DNA from: Planctomycetota bacterium
GTDB lineage: Bacteria > Planctomycetota > Planctomycetia > Gemmatales > Gemmataceae
Reading direction: 5' to 3'
Assembly: GCA_016195405.1 (NCBI GenBank)
Contig: JACPZP010000070.1
Location: 86,294-150,293, forward strand
DNA: 64,000 bases
In this document: positions 28,437 through 36,571 of the stretch, in pieces
Layout of the letters: the number at the start of each line of letters is the position of its first letter
How positions within the stretch are numbered: position 1 is the first letter of the stretch
The notes under the pieces: generated by a model
Told to the model about the DNA's origin: nothing
Databases searched by the model: none
What the model saw: the letters and a program-made list of their open reading frames with translations, nothing else
Made by a program: the position numbers and the translations under genes

Positions 28437-29517
28437 CCAGCTCGACGCCCAAGCCCGGCGCTTCCGGCACTTGAATTTCGCCGTGCACCACCGGGAAGCG
28501 TTGCCGCGTCAGTGTTTGCCGGAGCGCTCCTTGCTCGACGCAATATTCGAAGTAGTGCGTATTCGGCAGGGCGGCGACGAAGTGGAGGCTGGCGGCGATG
28601 TTGATGCCGGTCTTGTAGGAGTGATTGACGCAGAGCCGGTGCCGTTCCGCGGAGTCCCAGCCGATGCGTTTGGCGCGAGACAGGCCGCCCACGCGGGTGA
28701 CGTCGACCTGGACCACGTCGATGCCGCCTACGTCCATCATGGTGCGGAACTCGGCCACATCGCAGATTTCCTCACCGGCTGCGATGCGCATTGGGCTATT
28801 GGCGCTGAGCCGGGCGTAGCCTTGAAGGTTGTCCGGGTGCAGCGGCTCTTCCAGCCAGGTGAGGTTAAACGGCTCGAACTGTTTCGCGCGGCGGATGGCG
28901 GTGGCCGTGTCCCAGCACAGGCCGGCGTCGACCATTAGTTCGATATTAGGTCCCAGTCCTTGGCGGGCGGAGCGGACATGGGCGATGTCGCCTTCCTCGC
29001 TTTGGCCCATCGGTCCCCAGCCGAATTTCACCGCGCGATAACCCTGGTCCGCCAACTGTCTGCCGATGCGTTCCGTCTCGGCCGGGGTGTCGCCGAACAG
29101 AATCGAAGCGTAGGCGCGAAAGCTCTTGCGAAAGCCGCCGCCCAAAAGCTGGTAGACCGGTCTGCCCACGGTCTTGCCGACGATGTCCCAGAGTGCGATT
29201 TCGATGCCCGACATCGCTTGGATGGCCGCGCCCTGCCGGCCGAAGAAGATTGACCCTTCCACCATGCGATGAACGAGCCGGTCGATCTCGAAGGGATCGT
29301 GGCCAAAAACGCACTCGGCCAGGCCGCGGCAAATCTTGTGCGACAGCGGCGCCTCGATGATCGCCTTGGCCACCGAGGACGATGAATCGACCTCGCCGAG
29401 CCCGACGATGCCTTGGTCGGTATGCACCTTGACGACCAGGGTTTCCTGGCTGCCGTCGCACCGTTCATTGACTTCAGGCAAGCGGAGATGGATCGGCTCG
29501 ACGCTGGTAATTTTCAT
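28402..29517 (-). CDS. Enolase-superfamily enzyme (mandelate racemase / muconate lactonizing type)
   Basis: The product is 371 residues with the N-terminal capping domain ([19 protein letters not shown]...) and a (beta/alpha)7-beta barrel. Visible are FGWGPMG after the second strand (acid/base Lys region), [19 protein letters not shown] and AAGEEICD as the three acidic metal ligands, and [17 protein letters not shown] near the end with the His that partners catalysis. It should bind Mg2+ and abstract a proton alpha to a carboxylate, as in sugar-acid dehydratases; the exact substrate is not determined. ATG at 29517 starts the conserved domain. Confidence 0.9.
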   Translation of the reverse strand: MKITSVEPIHLRLPEVNERCDGSQETLVVKVHTDQGIVGLGEVDSSSSVAKAIIEAPLSHKICRGLAECVFGHDPFEIDRLVHRMVEGSIFFGRQGAAIQAMSGIEIALWDIVGKTVGRPVYQLLGGGFRKSFRAYASILFGDTPAETERIGRQLADQGYRAVKFGWGPMGQSEEGDIAHVRSARQGLGPNIELMVDAGLCWDTATAIRRAKQFEPFNLTWLEEPLHPDNLQGYARLSANSPMRIAAGEEICDVAEFRTMMDVGGIDVVQVDVTRVGGLSRAKRIGWDSAERHRLCVNHSYKTGINIAASLHFVAALPNTHYFEYCVEQGALRQTLTRQRFPVVHGEIQVPEAPGLGVELDEAVVAKYRVR

Positions 29518-29527
29518 GACGCGGAGA

Positions 29528-30859
29528 TTATTGATTTCGAGGGAAGACTTCGCGTTGTGCCCTAAGGAAGTTGAATTTGTAGATCTCCCAGCCGGGGGAG
29601 ACCCTGGACGTTTCGGGGTCGAACGGCTCGTCGGTGCGGACCAGGATGTTGCCAAAGAGAATAATGCGTGGCAGATCGCCATCCGACGGGATCATGATGC
29701 GGCAATTGTAATAGAAGACGAGACGGTCGTCGCTTTTCTTGGCGCGCGGGAAGTCCTGTTTGGGGACATCGATCTTCACTCTGTTGGCAAAGGCTTTCGC
29801 GATTTGGGCGCGTATTTTTTCCTCCGGGGCGTCCGGCTGAAGGATCAGCTTCCAGTCCGTGCCGTCGAGTTTCTCGAAATCGCCCACGGGTTCGCCCTTT
29901 TCCGTCAACGCGTCTAGCAGGCGCTTATCCAAATACTCCCGCGCAAGCTGATCGAGGTTGGCGATCGCCGCGCTTCGGGCGCTCTTGGCGATATCGATGC
30001 CTGTGAGCGTCGGCAAGGTGACATACCATTTCCGCTGTTCTCCCTCGCCGCCCTCGCTGCTCTTCACCTCGACCGGCAGGTCGATCGTGAAATTGGGAAA
30101 GGTAAAGCGATATTTGCGCGTGACCTGGTAGCTGCGGTTTTCGAATTTCCAGTCCACAACACCCAGGGGCTCGACTTTGAGCGTCGCGGGATCGCCCAAA
30201 AGAAACTGACCCACGATCGGATTCGTGCGGAATTGGGTGAGCTTTCCGGGGTTGATGTTGGCTTTTTTCTGCTCGATGGGGTCGAACATCTTTTGCATGG
30301 CCAGCTCGTTGGCGGGCTTGGCGCCGGTGCGTTCGCTGGGCCGAATCGTCAAGAGAAAGGCCTCGCGGAGCGCCTTGGGATCCGCCACGCCTTTGATCAG
30401 CCGAGGGAAAAAGCCCGAATCCGGACCGTCTTCCATGAGAAACGCGTTGGCCTGTTGCGTCACGGCCATCTCGGTCACGAAGGAAAAGGTCGCGCACGCC
30501 AGGCCGAGGGTGACGCTCAAGCCGATGGCCCAACGCGCCAGTTTGAGGCCGGCGCGGGTGCCTTCGGAGCGGCGGACCTGAAGCTGACCCATGAACCCCA
30601 ATAGCGCGCCAGCGGCTGGTACGGCGAGCGCCCACTTCGGGAAAAAGAACGGATTGCCTTGAGACAGTCCGAGCAGCAAGATGATTGCGACCAGTGCGGC
30701 GAACAGAATCGCCAACACGAAGCCCGCCACGGCCGCCCCGGACATGGGGCAATAGACCGCCGGCTCGCCCGGTTGCGACTCGCCCGGTTGCGACTCGCCC
30801 GGTTGCGACTCGCCCGGTTGCGGCTCGCCGGACTGCTGCGAAGTGACTATATCCGCCAT
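29528..30859 (-). CDS. Membrane protein with GESQP tandem repeats, unknown function
   Basis: The product is 443 residues. The N-terminus is a short hydrophilic tail in which GESQP is repeated three times, flanked by variants (GEPQP, GEPAV). Two pairs of hydrophobic segments follow (about 42-67, 73-95 and 110-130). The remaining ~300 residues are soluble, with alternating strands ([49 protein letters not shown]). No family is recognised. It follows rpoZ by 28 nt in the same direction and precedes the enolase-superfamily gene by 10 nt, so it is probably part of that transcript. Confidence 0.65.
   Translation of the reverse strand: MADIVTSQQSGEPQPGESQPGESQPGESQPGEPAVYCPMSGAAVAGFVLAILFAALVAIILLLGLSQGNPFFFPKWALAVPAAGALLGFMGQLQVRRSEGTRAGLKLARWAIGLSVTLGLACATFSFVTEMAVTQQANAFLMEDGPDSGFFPRLIKGVADPKALREAFLLTIRPSERTGAKPANELAMQKMFDPIEQKKANINPGKLTQFRTNPIVGQFLLGDPATLKVEPLGVVDWKFENRSYQVTRKYRFTFPNFTIDLPVEVKSSEGGEGEQRKWYVTLPTLTGIDIAKSARSAAIANLDQLAREYLDKRLLDALTEKGEPVGDFEKLDGTDWKLILQPDAPEEKIRAQIAKAFANRVKIDVPKQDFPRAKKSDDRLVFYYNCRIMIPSDGDLPRIILFGNILVRTDEPFDPETSRVSPGWEIYKFNFLRAQREVFPRNQ
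30773..30832. repeat. 15-bp in-frame tandem repeat inside the membrane-protein gene
   Basis: The unit GCCCGGTTGCGACTC recurs about four times and encodes the repeated GESQP pentapeptide on the minus strand. The last copy has one base change (GGC for GAC). The perfect identity of the copies points to recent expansion by slippage. Confidence 0.85.
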
Positions 30860-30887
30860 CAGAACACCTTTTTCGGAATACCTTTCT

Positions 30888-31172
30888 TTAGTCGTCAGAC
30901 CCGCCCGCGTCGGAGATGTCGGTCATCATGGCTCTGCGGGCGGCGTCGGTGGCGCTGGCGCCGCGGTACTGCATTTGGCCGGTGGAATCGAGGAAAATCT
31001 TGTCATCGAGGATTTCCCGGATGACGATGGCCATCTTGTCGGTCGTGCGCAGCTCGACCAGGGGCCGGGCGCCCGTGTTCAGCGCCACCATGCGCTTTTG
31101 GATCAATGTCGACAGCTTGAATCGGCCGCCGACCTTGTTGACGATTTCTTCTTCCTTCAGATCATCAAGCAT
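30888..31172 (-). CDS. rpoZ: RNA polymerase omega subunit
   Basis: The product is 94 residues. NKVGGRFKLSTLIQKRMVALNTGARPLVE matches the omega-subunit core that clamps the beta-prime C-terminus and aids RNA polymerase assembly. An RBS (AAAGGAAG) precedes the ATG. The start overlaps the end of gmk by 8 nt; gmk followed by rpoZ is a widely conserved order in bacteria and supports both calls. The tail (DAGGSDD) is acidic and variable. Confidence 0.92.
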   Translation of the reverse strand: MLDDLKEEEIVNKVGGRFKLSTLIQKRMVALNTGARPLVELRTTDKMAIVIREILDDKIFLDSTGQMQYRGASATDAARRAMMTDISDAGGSDD

Positions 31173-31743
31173 GGAACTTCCTTTCGAATAATGGTCCGAC
31201 GATGGCTCGCAGGGCCGCCACGGCTTCCTCCAGGCGGTCGTTGATCACTTGATATTCGTATTCACCGGCGCGGGCCAGTTCCACGCGCGCCCCGGCCAAG
31301 CGACGTTGCAACTCGTCCGCGCTCTCGCTGCGCCGTTTGCGCAGACGATTCTCCAGTTCTTCGACAGACGGCGGTCGGATGAAAATCGACACCGCTTCGG
31401 GGCAGCGGCTTTTCACCTGTTCCCAGCCTTGAACGTCAATCTCGAGAACTACGCCCGTTCCCGACTCGCGAAACGGCGTCACTTCGCGCTCGAGGGTGCC
31501 GTAACAATTGCCGAATACATCCGCCCATTCCAAAAACCCGCCCGCGCCCGCCTCCGCAAGAAACGCTTCCTTCGTCCAATAGTGGTAATCCGCGTCCGGC
31601 GATTCTCCGGGCCGCGGCTTGCGTGTCGTAACCGAGACCGCGAGCCGCAAGGGCCAGCGCTTCTCTTCTAGGAGCCGATCGAGGACGGTCGACTTGCCGC
31701 TGCCGCTCGGGCCGGACACGATGATGAGCGGGGCCAAGGCCAT
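31165..31743 (-). CDS. gmk: Guanylate kinase
   Basis: The 192-residue product phosphorylates GMP to GDP with ATP. The P-loop is GPSGSGKST at the N-terminus. The GMP-binding segment contains SVTTRKPRPGE and YHYWTKEAFL, and the later EIDVQGWEQVK and FIRPPSVEELENRLRKR segments are typical. The length is normal. It lies between the YicC gene (32 nt upstream) and rpoZ (overlapping), the standard yicC-gmk-rpoZ arrangement. Confidence 0.95.
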   Translation of the reverse strand: MALAPLIIVSGPSGSGKSTVLDRLLEEKRWPLRLAVSVTTRKPRPGESPDADYHYWTKEAFLAEAGAGGFLEWADVFGNCYGTLEREVTPFRESGTGVVLEIDVQGWEQVKSRCPEAVSIFIRPPSVEELENRLRKRRSESADELQRRLAGARVELARAGEYEYQVINDRLEEAVAALRAIVGPLFERKFHA

Positions 31744-31775
31744 GGCATCTCAGATTCTGGAAAGCCGCTTGTTGG

Positions 31776-32666
31776 TTATTCCACGTTCTGCACCAACTCT
31801 CTAATCTTCTCCAAAGTTCCCTTGATTTCGACCACCTGCCGCGAGATTTCGACGTCGCCGGCCTTGGAGCCGATCGTGTTGCTCTCGCGAAACATTTCCT
31901 GAGTGAGAAACTCCAATTTGCGTCCGGGGCTTTCTTTCTCCTGCATGATCTCCTGGAAATGGTCCAGGTGGGTGGCCAGGCGGACCACTTCCTCGGCGAT
32001 GTCGCTGCGCTCGGCGAAGATGGCGACCTCGCGGATAAGATCGTTACGGTCGATCTGCACGTCCAGTTCGCCAATTAGGGCGCGGACGCGTTCCAAAAGG
32101 CGGTCGCGGAAGCTGGTCGCCACCAGGCCGACGCGTTCGCGGATCACGTCAAGGTGATGGGCGATCGTGTCCCGGTGGGCAAGGAATTCCTGAGCCATCG
32201 CCCGGCCCTCCTCCTGGCGCATGGCCTGGAGTTTGCCGAGGGCTTCTTCGAGAACGCGTTCAATGATCGGCCAATCTTCGTGCAATTGAAAAGCCAACAT
32301 GCCGGACTCGGGGACGACGCCGGGAAGCGTCAGCACGCCTGCCAAGACCGTAGCGCCCCGGTCGGGCAGTCCCATCTGCTCGGCAAGAGTGCGAACCTGA
32401 CTGACATAGCTTTTCAAGGCAACAGGGTTGATGCGGAAATCTGTCGGCGCCGACTGCTTCTCGCAGCGCAGATGGATTTGCACGGTGCCGCGGCGGATGG
32501 AACGGCGGATGACCTTCTCAAACTCCGCTTCGAGGAGATGGTAGGGGTCCGGAGCGCGGACGGATACCTTCAGGTACCGATTATTGAGGGCACGAAGCTC
32601 AAGGGACAGCGAGAGGGAGTCGCTCTGAAAGCGTGCCTCGCCGTAGCCGGTCATACTCAATAGCAC
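31776..32666 (-). CDS. YicC/YloC-family endoribonuclease
   Basis: The product is 296 residues. It starts with [10 protein letters not shown], the invariant N-terminus of the YicC family, and ends [42 protein letters not shown]-like helices, the DUF1732 region. Family members are reported to cleave RNA and affect sRNA turnover. GTG at 32666 has GAGG 5 nt upstream and places the conserved motif at the usual position. It is the first gene of the yicC-gmk-rpoZ run, 51 nt after secG. Confidence 0.92.
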   Translation of the reverse strand: [296 protein letters not shown]

Positions 32667-32717
32667 GCCAACCTCGATTGTGCTTTTAGTCGCTCTGCCT
32701 AGGATCGGCCCGGCCTA

Positions 32718-32996
32718 TTATCGTCCGGATTGCTCGCTGTAGCGGTATTCGATAACCGCCGACTGGACGGCCTTTACTTGCAGCATGGTCAGAAAGAGCC
32801 AAATGGCGGCGACGTAAATGGTTAGGCGCGTGAACTGATCGCCGGCGCGGGAGCCAAACGGGCTGGAGCCTCCGGTGCCGCCGAGGGCGCCGATGAGGCC
32901 GCCGCCCTTGCCGCGTTGGATCAGCACCAAAAGAACCAAAAACAGGCCCAAGAATATCAGAATGATGTTGAGGGGACCGGGAAGGAACGCGAGCAT
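32718..32996 (-). CDS. secG: Preprotein translocase subunit SecG
   Basis: The product is about 92 residues with two membrane helices (LNIILIFLGLFLVLLVLIQ and LTIYVAAIWLFLTMLQV). Between them lies the characteristic GKGGGLIGALGG...SPFGSRAG loop of SecG, which supports SecYE during protein export. ATG at 32996 starts the first helix directly and is preferred over a TTG at 33035. It is divergent from the zinc-ribbon gene at 33149. Confidence 0.9.
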   Translation of the reverse strand: MLAFLPGPLNIILIFLGLFLVLLVLIQRGKGGGLIGALGGTGGSSPFGSRAGDQFTRLTIYVAAIWLFLTMLQVKAVQSAVIEYRYSEQSGR

Positions 32997-33077
32997 CGCA
33001 AGGGCCCTTAGGTAGCTTTTTGACGAACTAGGCAAACCGGGGAAAATAAACCGTAATTATAAGGAGGGGTTCAGTTT

Positions 33078-33105
33078 TTGGAAAGGCGACTTCTCGCGTT
33101 ATAAT
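33078..33105 (+). promoter_or_regulatory. Sigma-70-like promoter
   Basis: TTGGAA (33078-33083), a 16-nt spacer and a consensus TATAAT (33100-33105) precede the zinc-ribbon gene. An in-frame ATG at 33104 overlaps the -10 box, so it cannot be in the transcript. The promoter therefore selects the ATG at 33149 as the true start. Confidence 0.75.
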
Positions 33106-33148
33106 GGACGCTGAAGGATCATTTCATCGCCCCGAGAGTTATCGCTTC

Positions 33149-34330
33149 ATGGTTGCAACCTGTCCATTTTGCAACGCTCCTTTAGACGGCGATTGGATTC
33201 GCCACGATGATATCTTCGTGTGCGGACGTTGCGGCGAACCGCTGCCGGCGCATTTCGTTCCGGCCGTCGGCGAGCCGGTGACTCAGTTGCGGACGGTAAT
33301 ATCGCCGAAGCCCTACAAAGCAAATCGCAGGGTAGGCCTGGTGGTGATTGCCGTGATGCTTGTGATGGCCGTCGCCGCTTTGATCTTCGCCTTCCGAACG
33401 CAGAGTTTTCGCCGCGCCAACGACTACCGCCGCGGCCCAATTTCGACCGTCATTCTGCAAGCCCCAGGGGATTGGGCCGCCGTGGGCTATCTGCCTGCCG
33501 AAACCAACGCGCTGGCGGGAGTGCAAGTCGCTAAGCTGCTCAACGACTCGCTCGGAAAGAGATTATTCGACCTCCCCCGGCCTGAGCTGCTTGAACTTGC
33601 CCTGGAAACTGTCGAGCGCTGGACGCGAATCAAGCCTGCTCAGATCGATCATGTCGTCTTCGGAGCGGAGATCAAGAACAAGCTGCCGCAACTGGTCATC
33701 GTCGTGCGGACTGTCGGCTCGTACAGCGAAGCGGAGATTGTCCGGGCCATGCAACCGGCGAAGCCCTTCCAATATCACGAACGGGCAGTCTTTCGCGTGC
33801 CGGGAAAGCCCGGCAACGGCATGCTTTATTGTGCAGACGACCGTACGCTTGTCGCCTTGGTCCGTCTGGATGTTCCAAGCGTGGATGATTTGAAAGCCAT
33901 TGCCGTACCGCCGCGCAAGGGCGCGGAAGGACTGACCCCTTCTCTGCAGAAGATCTTCACTGAACGGATCGACAAGCAAAGCCTGGCATGGTGCGCGGGC
34001 GATTTGGAACAGGCGGTCGCTCTCAAGGACATTTTGGCGTTCACTGGCCTGGCCGCGGCCTGGCCCGGCCTGTTAAGCGATGTCAGGCAATTCGCCGTAG
34101 CCTTGTACCCGCAAGACGGCTGGACCGTTTCGGGAAGCTTCCATGCCCGCGACCGCAATGCGGCGACAAGCCTGGAAAAAACGCTCAAGGATTTACAACT
34201 GCCGGGAGTCCGATCGCTAAAGGTGACAGGCCCGCCGCCAGACGCAGCCGATCCTGCGGCGCAATGGGTCCAACTTCAGATTCGCGCCGCCCCCGACGGA
34301 ATGACGCGACTATTAAGCCCGAAGCGCTAG
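33149..34330 (+). CDS. Zinc-ribbon, single-pass membrane protein, unknown function
   Basis: The product is about 393 residues. An N-terminal zinc ribbon (CPFCNAPL ... CGRCGEPL) is followed by a membrane helix (RVGLVVIAVMLVMAVAALIFAF, about 60-82). The 310-residue soluble region that follows (LQAPGDWAAVGYLPAETNALAGVQVAKLL, VVFGAEIKNKLPQLVIVVRT) looks like a DUF-type beta/alpha domain often found in planctomycete membrane proteins. The last codons and stop (SPKR then TAG) fall inside a palindromic-repeat arm (34318-34336). Confidence 0.7.
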   Translation: MVATCPFCNAPLDGDWIRHDDIFVCGRCGEPLPAHFVPAVGEPVTQLRTVISPKPYKANRRVGLVVIAVMLVMAVAALIFAFRTQSFRRANDYRRGPISTVILQAPGDWAAVGYLPAETNALAGVQVAKLLNDSLGKRLFDLPRPELLELALETVERWTRIKPAQIDHVVFGAEIKNKLPQLVIVVRTVGSYSEAEIVRAMQPAKPFQYHERAVFRVPGKPGNGMLYCADDRTLVALVRLDVPSVDDLKAIAVPPRKGAEGLTPSLQKIFTERIDKQSLAWCAGDLEQAVALKDILAFTGLAAAWPGLLSDVRQFAVALYPQDGWTVSGSFHARDRNAATSLEKTLKDLQLPGVRSLKVTGPPPDAADPAAQWVQLQIRAAPDGMTRLLSPKR

Positions 34331-34336
34331 CGAGGG
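34318..34336. repeat. Single arm of an intergenic palindrome overlapping a stop codon
   Basis: CCCGAAGCGCTAGCGAGGG is the exact reverse complement of 21753-21771, within the hairpin after the DUF1549/1553 gene. Here it supplies the final codons and the TAG stop of the zinc-ribbon gene. Confidence 0.85.
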
Positions 34337-34372
34337 ACGAACGCGCGCAAAGCCGCAACGATGGCAAGGCTG

Positions 34373-34744
34373 TCAGACACGCCTTACTTTGCGTCTTCGC
34401 GTAAGACTTTTTCTTCCAGGTCGGTAGCCGCGTTTTTCTCCCGGCCGAGGGATCGTATGCACGTGATCGCCCGCCATGGCCCGATTCGCCTTTTCCATGC
34501 GCGATTGCAGGGCTTCCTTCGGCGGCACGGCGGGAATCAACGCGTCGCAGCCGCCGCCGATGAGGTCGGTTCGGCCGGCTTGCTCCAGCGCTTTGCGCAC
34601 CTCGAAGTAGTTATCCGGCTTGAAAAACTGCAAGAGGGCGCGCTGAAGCTTGCGGTCGCGCAGATGGTGGGCGACGTAGACCTCTTCCTTCGTGAAGGGA
34701 TCGATGCCCGTGTAGTACATGCACGTCGCGATGTCGTCGGGCAT
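34373..34744 (-). pseudogene. C-terminal fragment of a YgiQ-family radical SAM protein
   Basis: The 123-residue frame matches only the last ~120 residues of YgiQ (YTGIDPFTKEEVYVA, RDRKLQRALLQFFKPDN, GYRPGRKS). By eye it is about 70% identical over its first 85 residues to the end of the complete YgiQ encoded at 38162-40246. The codons just upstream still align with YgiQ (a Phe codon, then ATG and TAG in place of the usual Phe-Ile-Pro), so it is a true decayed remnant cut by a stop. The CX3CX2C cluster region is absent, so it cannot be active. It and the intact gene bracket the four-gene cassette between them. Confidence 0.85.
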
Positions 34745-34761
34745 CTACATAAACCGCCGCA

Positions 34762-35016
34762 TTAGTTTCCTAAATGGCCATGCTGGCGCACTCGCTTGAT
34801 CTCTGCTTCGTAGGCCCGTCCGTTGTGGACCCATGTTACCCGAATGATCTGATCATATATCTGGTTCGGATGCTGCGTGACCTGTACGTCGGTCGCGCCC
34901 TCGAAGGGCAAGTTTTGGTCGGCCCCGCTCCACTGGTTGTCTTCTGCTTGGACGCGCAAAATAAGCTCTTTCATCCTCTCTCCAATCATTCGTCTGGCCA
35001 CTTGTTGTGAAATCAT
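34762..35016 (-). CDS. Small protein of unknown function, last gene of the cassette
   Basis: The product is 84 residues from ATG at 35016, or 93 from TTG at 35043. A basic, helix-forming N-terminus (SQQVARRMIGERMKELILRVQAED) is followed by a beta-rich end (IIRVTWVHNGRAYEAEIKRVRQ). I do not recognise a family; it might be a truncated C-terminal domain. It lies 46 nt (or 19 nt from the TTG) after the RES-like gene and abuts the ygiQ fragment. If the cassette encodes a toxin, this is one candidate for a neutralising partner, purely by position. Confidence 0.45.
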   Translation of the reverse strand: MISQQVARRMIGERMKELILRVQAEDNQWSGADQNLPFEGATDVQVTQHPNQIYDQIIRVTWVHNGRAYEAEIKRVRQHGHLGN

Positions 35017-35062
35017 TTCTCGCAGCAACACCAGCGAAAGCAAATTCTGCTGGCCGATTCAA

Positions 35063-35890
35063 TCATGCGAAGCAAAGCTCAAGATTGTACCAGCGGTTGG
35101 GGCTGTATGCCTTGGCGTTGGGCCTTGGCGCGTATGCAGGAATTGCCACTGCGCCAGGACCACTGATTCTGAACCGAGGCTTCCGCCAGTCGATGTCCAC
35201 CGTTTGGGCCGTAACCGGACCGCGAGTATCGGACCGCAGAAATTGGAATTCGAGGTCGCACTCCATCAGTAGATTCGCCCGGTTCTGGTACGGCTGATTG
35301 ACATTCGCGGCAGGATCGAACACGAATAATGCTAGCTGATGGGCTCGATATCCGGCAACCGGCTTGATCCGGATCGCCGGCGCCTTGACCCCCTCGGGGC
35401 GCGGGTCTGCTGATCCCGGTGGTGGCACAAGCCCCCTCACATCGCTTGCAAGATGCTGTGTTCCCAAGTAGTCGCGCGCCGGGTGTTGGCCCGGAAGATG
35501 TGGGCCACGCCCCGGGTTTAGGCTAGGGTTAAGCAACATGTGCGGGGTATGCTGGAACAGGGCCACGGCTTGCGCGTGCTCCAAGTCTATAATGGCCGGG
35601 GCCGGGTTGATCGAGAAGCGCCAAAACTTGTGCGACGAAACCAGGGGGTAAGTGACCGGGTTGAACCGGTGAGCTGAGATCTTGGCCTGCCATTCGAGAG
35701 CTTCGTAGAAAGCCGCCTCCGCGAGGACCGCCAATGGGTCTTCGGCGCAATACACCGTCGGCTCGCTGGCGTAATTGTATCGCCCGCCCTTCGTGAAATA
35801 CGCCCCGTGCCCGAACAATGGAGTCGGCCAGTTCACGCCCGGACCCGTGACGCGGTACAAGGGGGCCGCGGCTGCCAAAGGATAGTACAT
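35063..35890 (-). CDS. RES-domain-like protein
   Basis: The product is 275 residues. The N-terminus carries the pattern of RES proteins: PLYRVTGPG with an early Arg, GGRYNYASEPTVYCAEDPLAVLAEAAFYEAL with an Arg/Tyr and a downstream Glu. RES toxins of the RES-Xre (ParST/MbcTA-type) systems degrade NAD+ or ADP-ribosylate targets and use such residues. This protein is longer than typical RES toxins (about 150-200) and has no Xre/DUF2384 partner gene beside it. It is third in a minus-strand cassette, 27 nt after a 190-aa unknown gene. The RES call rests on motif reading only. Confidence 0.55.
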   Translation of the reverse strand: MYYPLAAAAPLYRVTGPGVNWPTPLFGHGAYFTKGGRYNYASEPTVYCAEDPLAVLAEAAFYEALEWQAKISAHRFNPVTYPLVSSHKFWRFSINPAPAIIDLEHAQAVALFQHTPHMLLNPSLNPGRGPHLPGQHPARDYLGTQHLASDVRGLVPPPGSADPRPEGVKAPAIRIKPVAGYRAHQLALFVFDPAANVNQPYQNRANLLMECDLEFQFLRSDTRGPVTAQTVDIDWRKPRFRISGPGAVAIPAYAPRPNAKAYSPNRWYNLELCFA

Positions 35891-35917
35891 CGGAAGGCAC
35901 CTTTGACCTACGACGAG

Positions 35918-36490
35918 CTATCTACCCGTAGCGGCGGGCACCCGCTCGTACAGCAGACCACCGTCCGGGGTCACAATCCGCACCCCACCGAGTCTGTCCA
36001 CGGCTTCATCGGGAATACCCGTCAGAACGATGATGACTTGGTTCCAGACCGGACCGTGCTGCCGTTCGAAGTCGTCCCGGACCTGAGCCGGGAAAGTTAC
36101 CTGGCCCACCACCCGGGCGTTCGGAAAATGGGTCAGAATCCGCTCTTGGCTCGATGACTCGAGTCGGAATTCGGTCCCGTCCTCTGTCGGGATTGAGAGA
36201 ATCGTCAGCGGGGCCAATGGACCGCGCTGTTCAGCCGATGTTCGGTCCTCTGAGACCTCAAACTCGTGGACGTGCCACGAGCGGTCGCGCAGACGCTCGC
36301 CGAGTTCGCGGGCGAAACGCTCTGCCAGCTTCTTGTCGTGCCAGACGTACAGCCACCTGTTGGTCGTACCGGGCTCGGGCGTCCGGGGGACGTCCGCGAT
36401 GTCGATGCCAATTTGCTGGAGCAGGTCAATGTACGCTTTGAACTCCCGGTCGGTGTTCGGCCCTGTCTTTCTCACCGTATACACCAGCAT
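35918..36490 (-). CDS. Unknown 190-aa protein in the RES/deaminase cassette
   Basis: The product is a soluble, charged protein with two alpha/beta segments: residues 1-90 (FKAYIDLLQQIGIDI, WLYVWHDKKLAERFARELGERLRDRSWHVHEFEV) and 95-190 (ILTHFPNARVVGQVTFPAQVRDDFERQHGPVWNQVIIVLTG). There are no signal or membrane segments. A strong AGGGGGAAGG ribosome-binding site precedes the ATG. It lies between the deaminase and the RES-like gene in the same direction. I do not recognise the family. As the gene immediately before the RES-like one it is the best positional candidate for an antitoxin or immunity partner. Confidence 0.6.
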   Translation of the reverse strand: MLVYTVRKTGPNTDREFKAYIDLLQQIGIDIADVPRTPEPGTTNRWLYVWHDKKLAERFARELGERLRDRSWHVHEFEVSEDRTSAEQRGPLAPLTILSIPTEDGTEFRLESSSQERILTHFPNARVVGQVTFPAQVRDDFERQHGPVWNQVIIVLTGIPDEAVDRLGGVRIVTPDGGLLYERVPAATGR

Positions 36491-36571
36491 GGCCTTCCCC
36501 CTAACTGTACCGGCGAGGCCCGTCGCGGCCGCTCCCGACCCCGCAAGTGGATTACAATTGGTCGCCTGTCA

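Noticed and set aside
35007..35297. A 96-codon plus-strand frame in the cassette
   Set aside because: It is antisense to the RES-like gene and the small gene, with no ribosome-binding site or motif.
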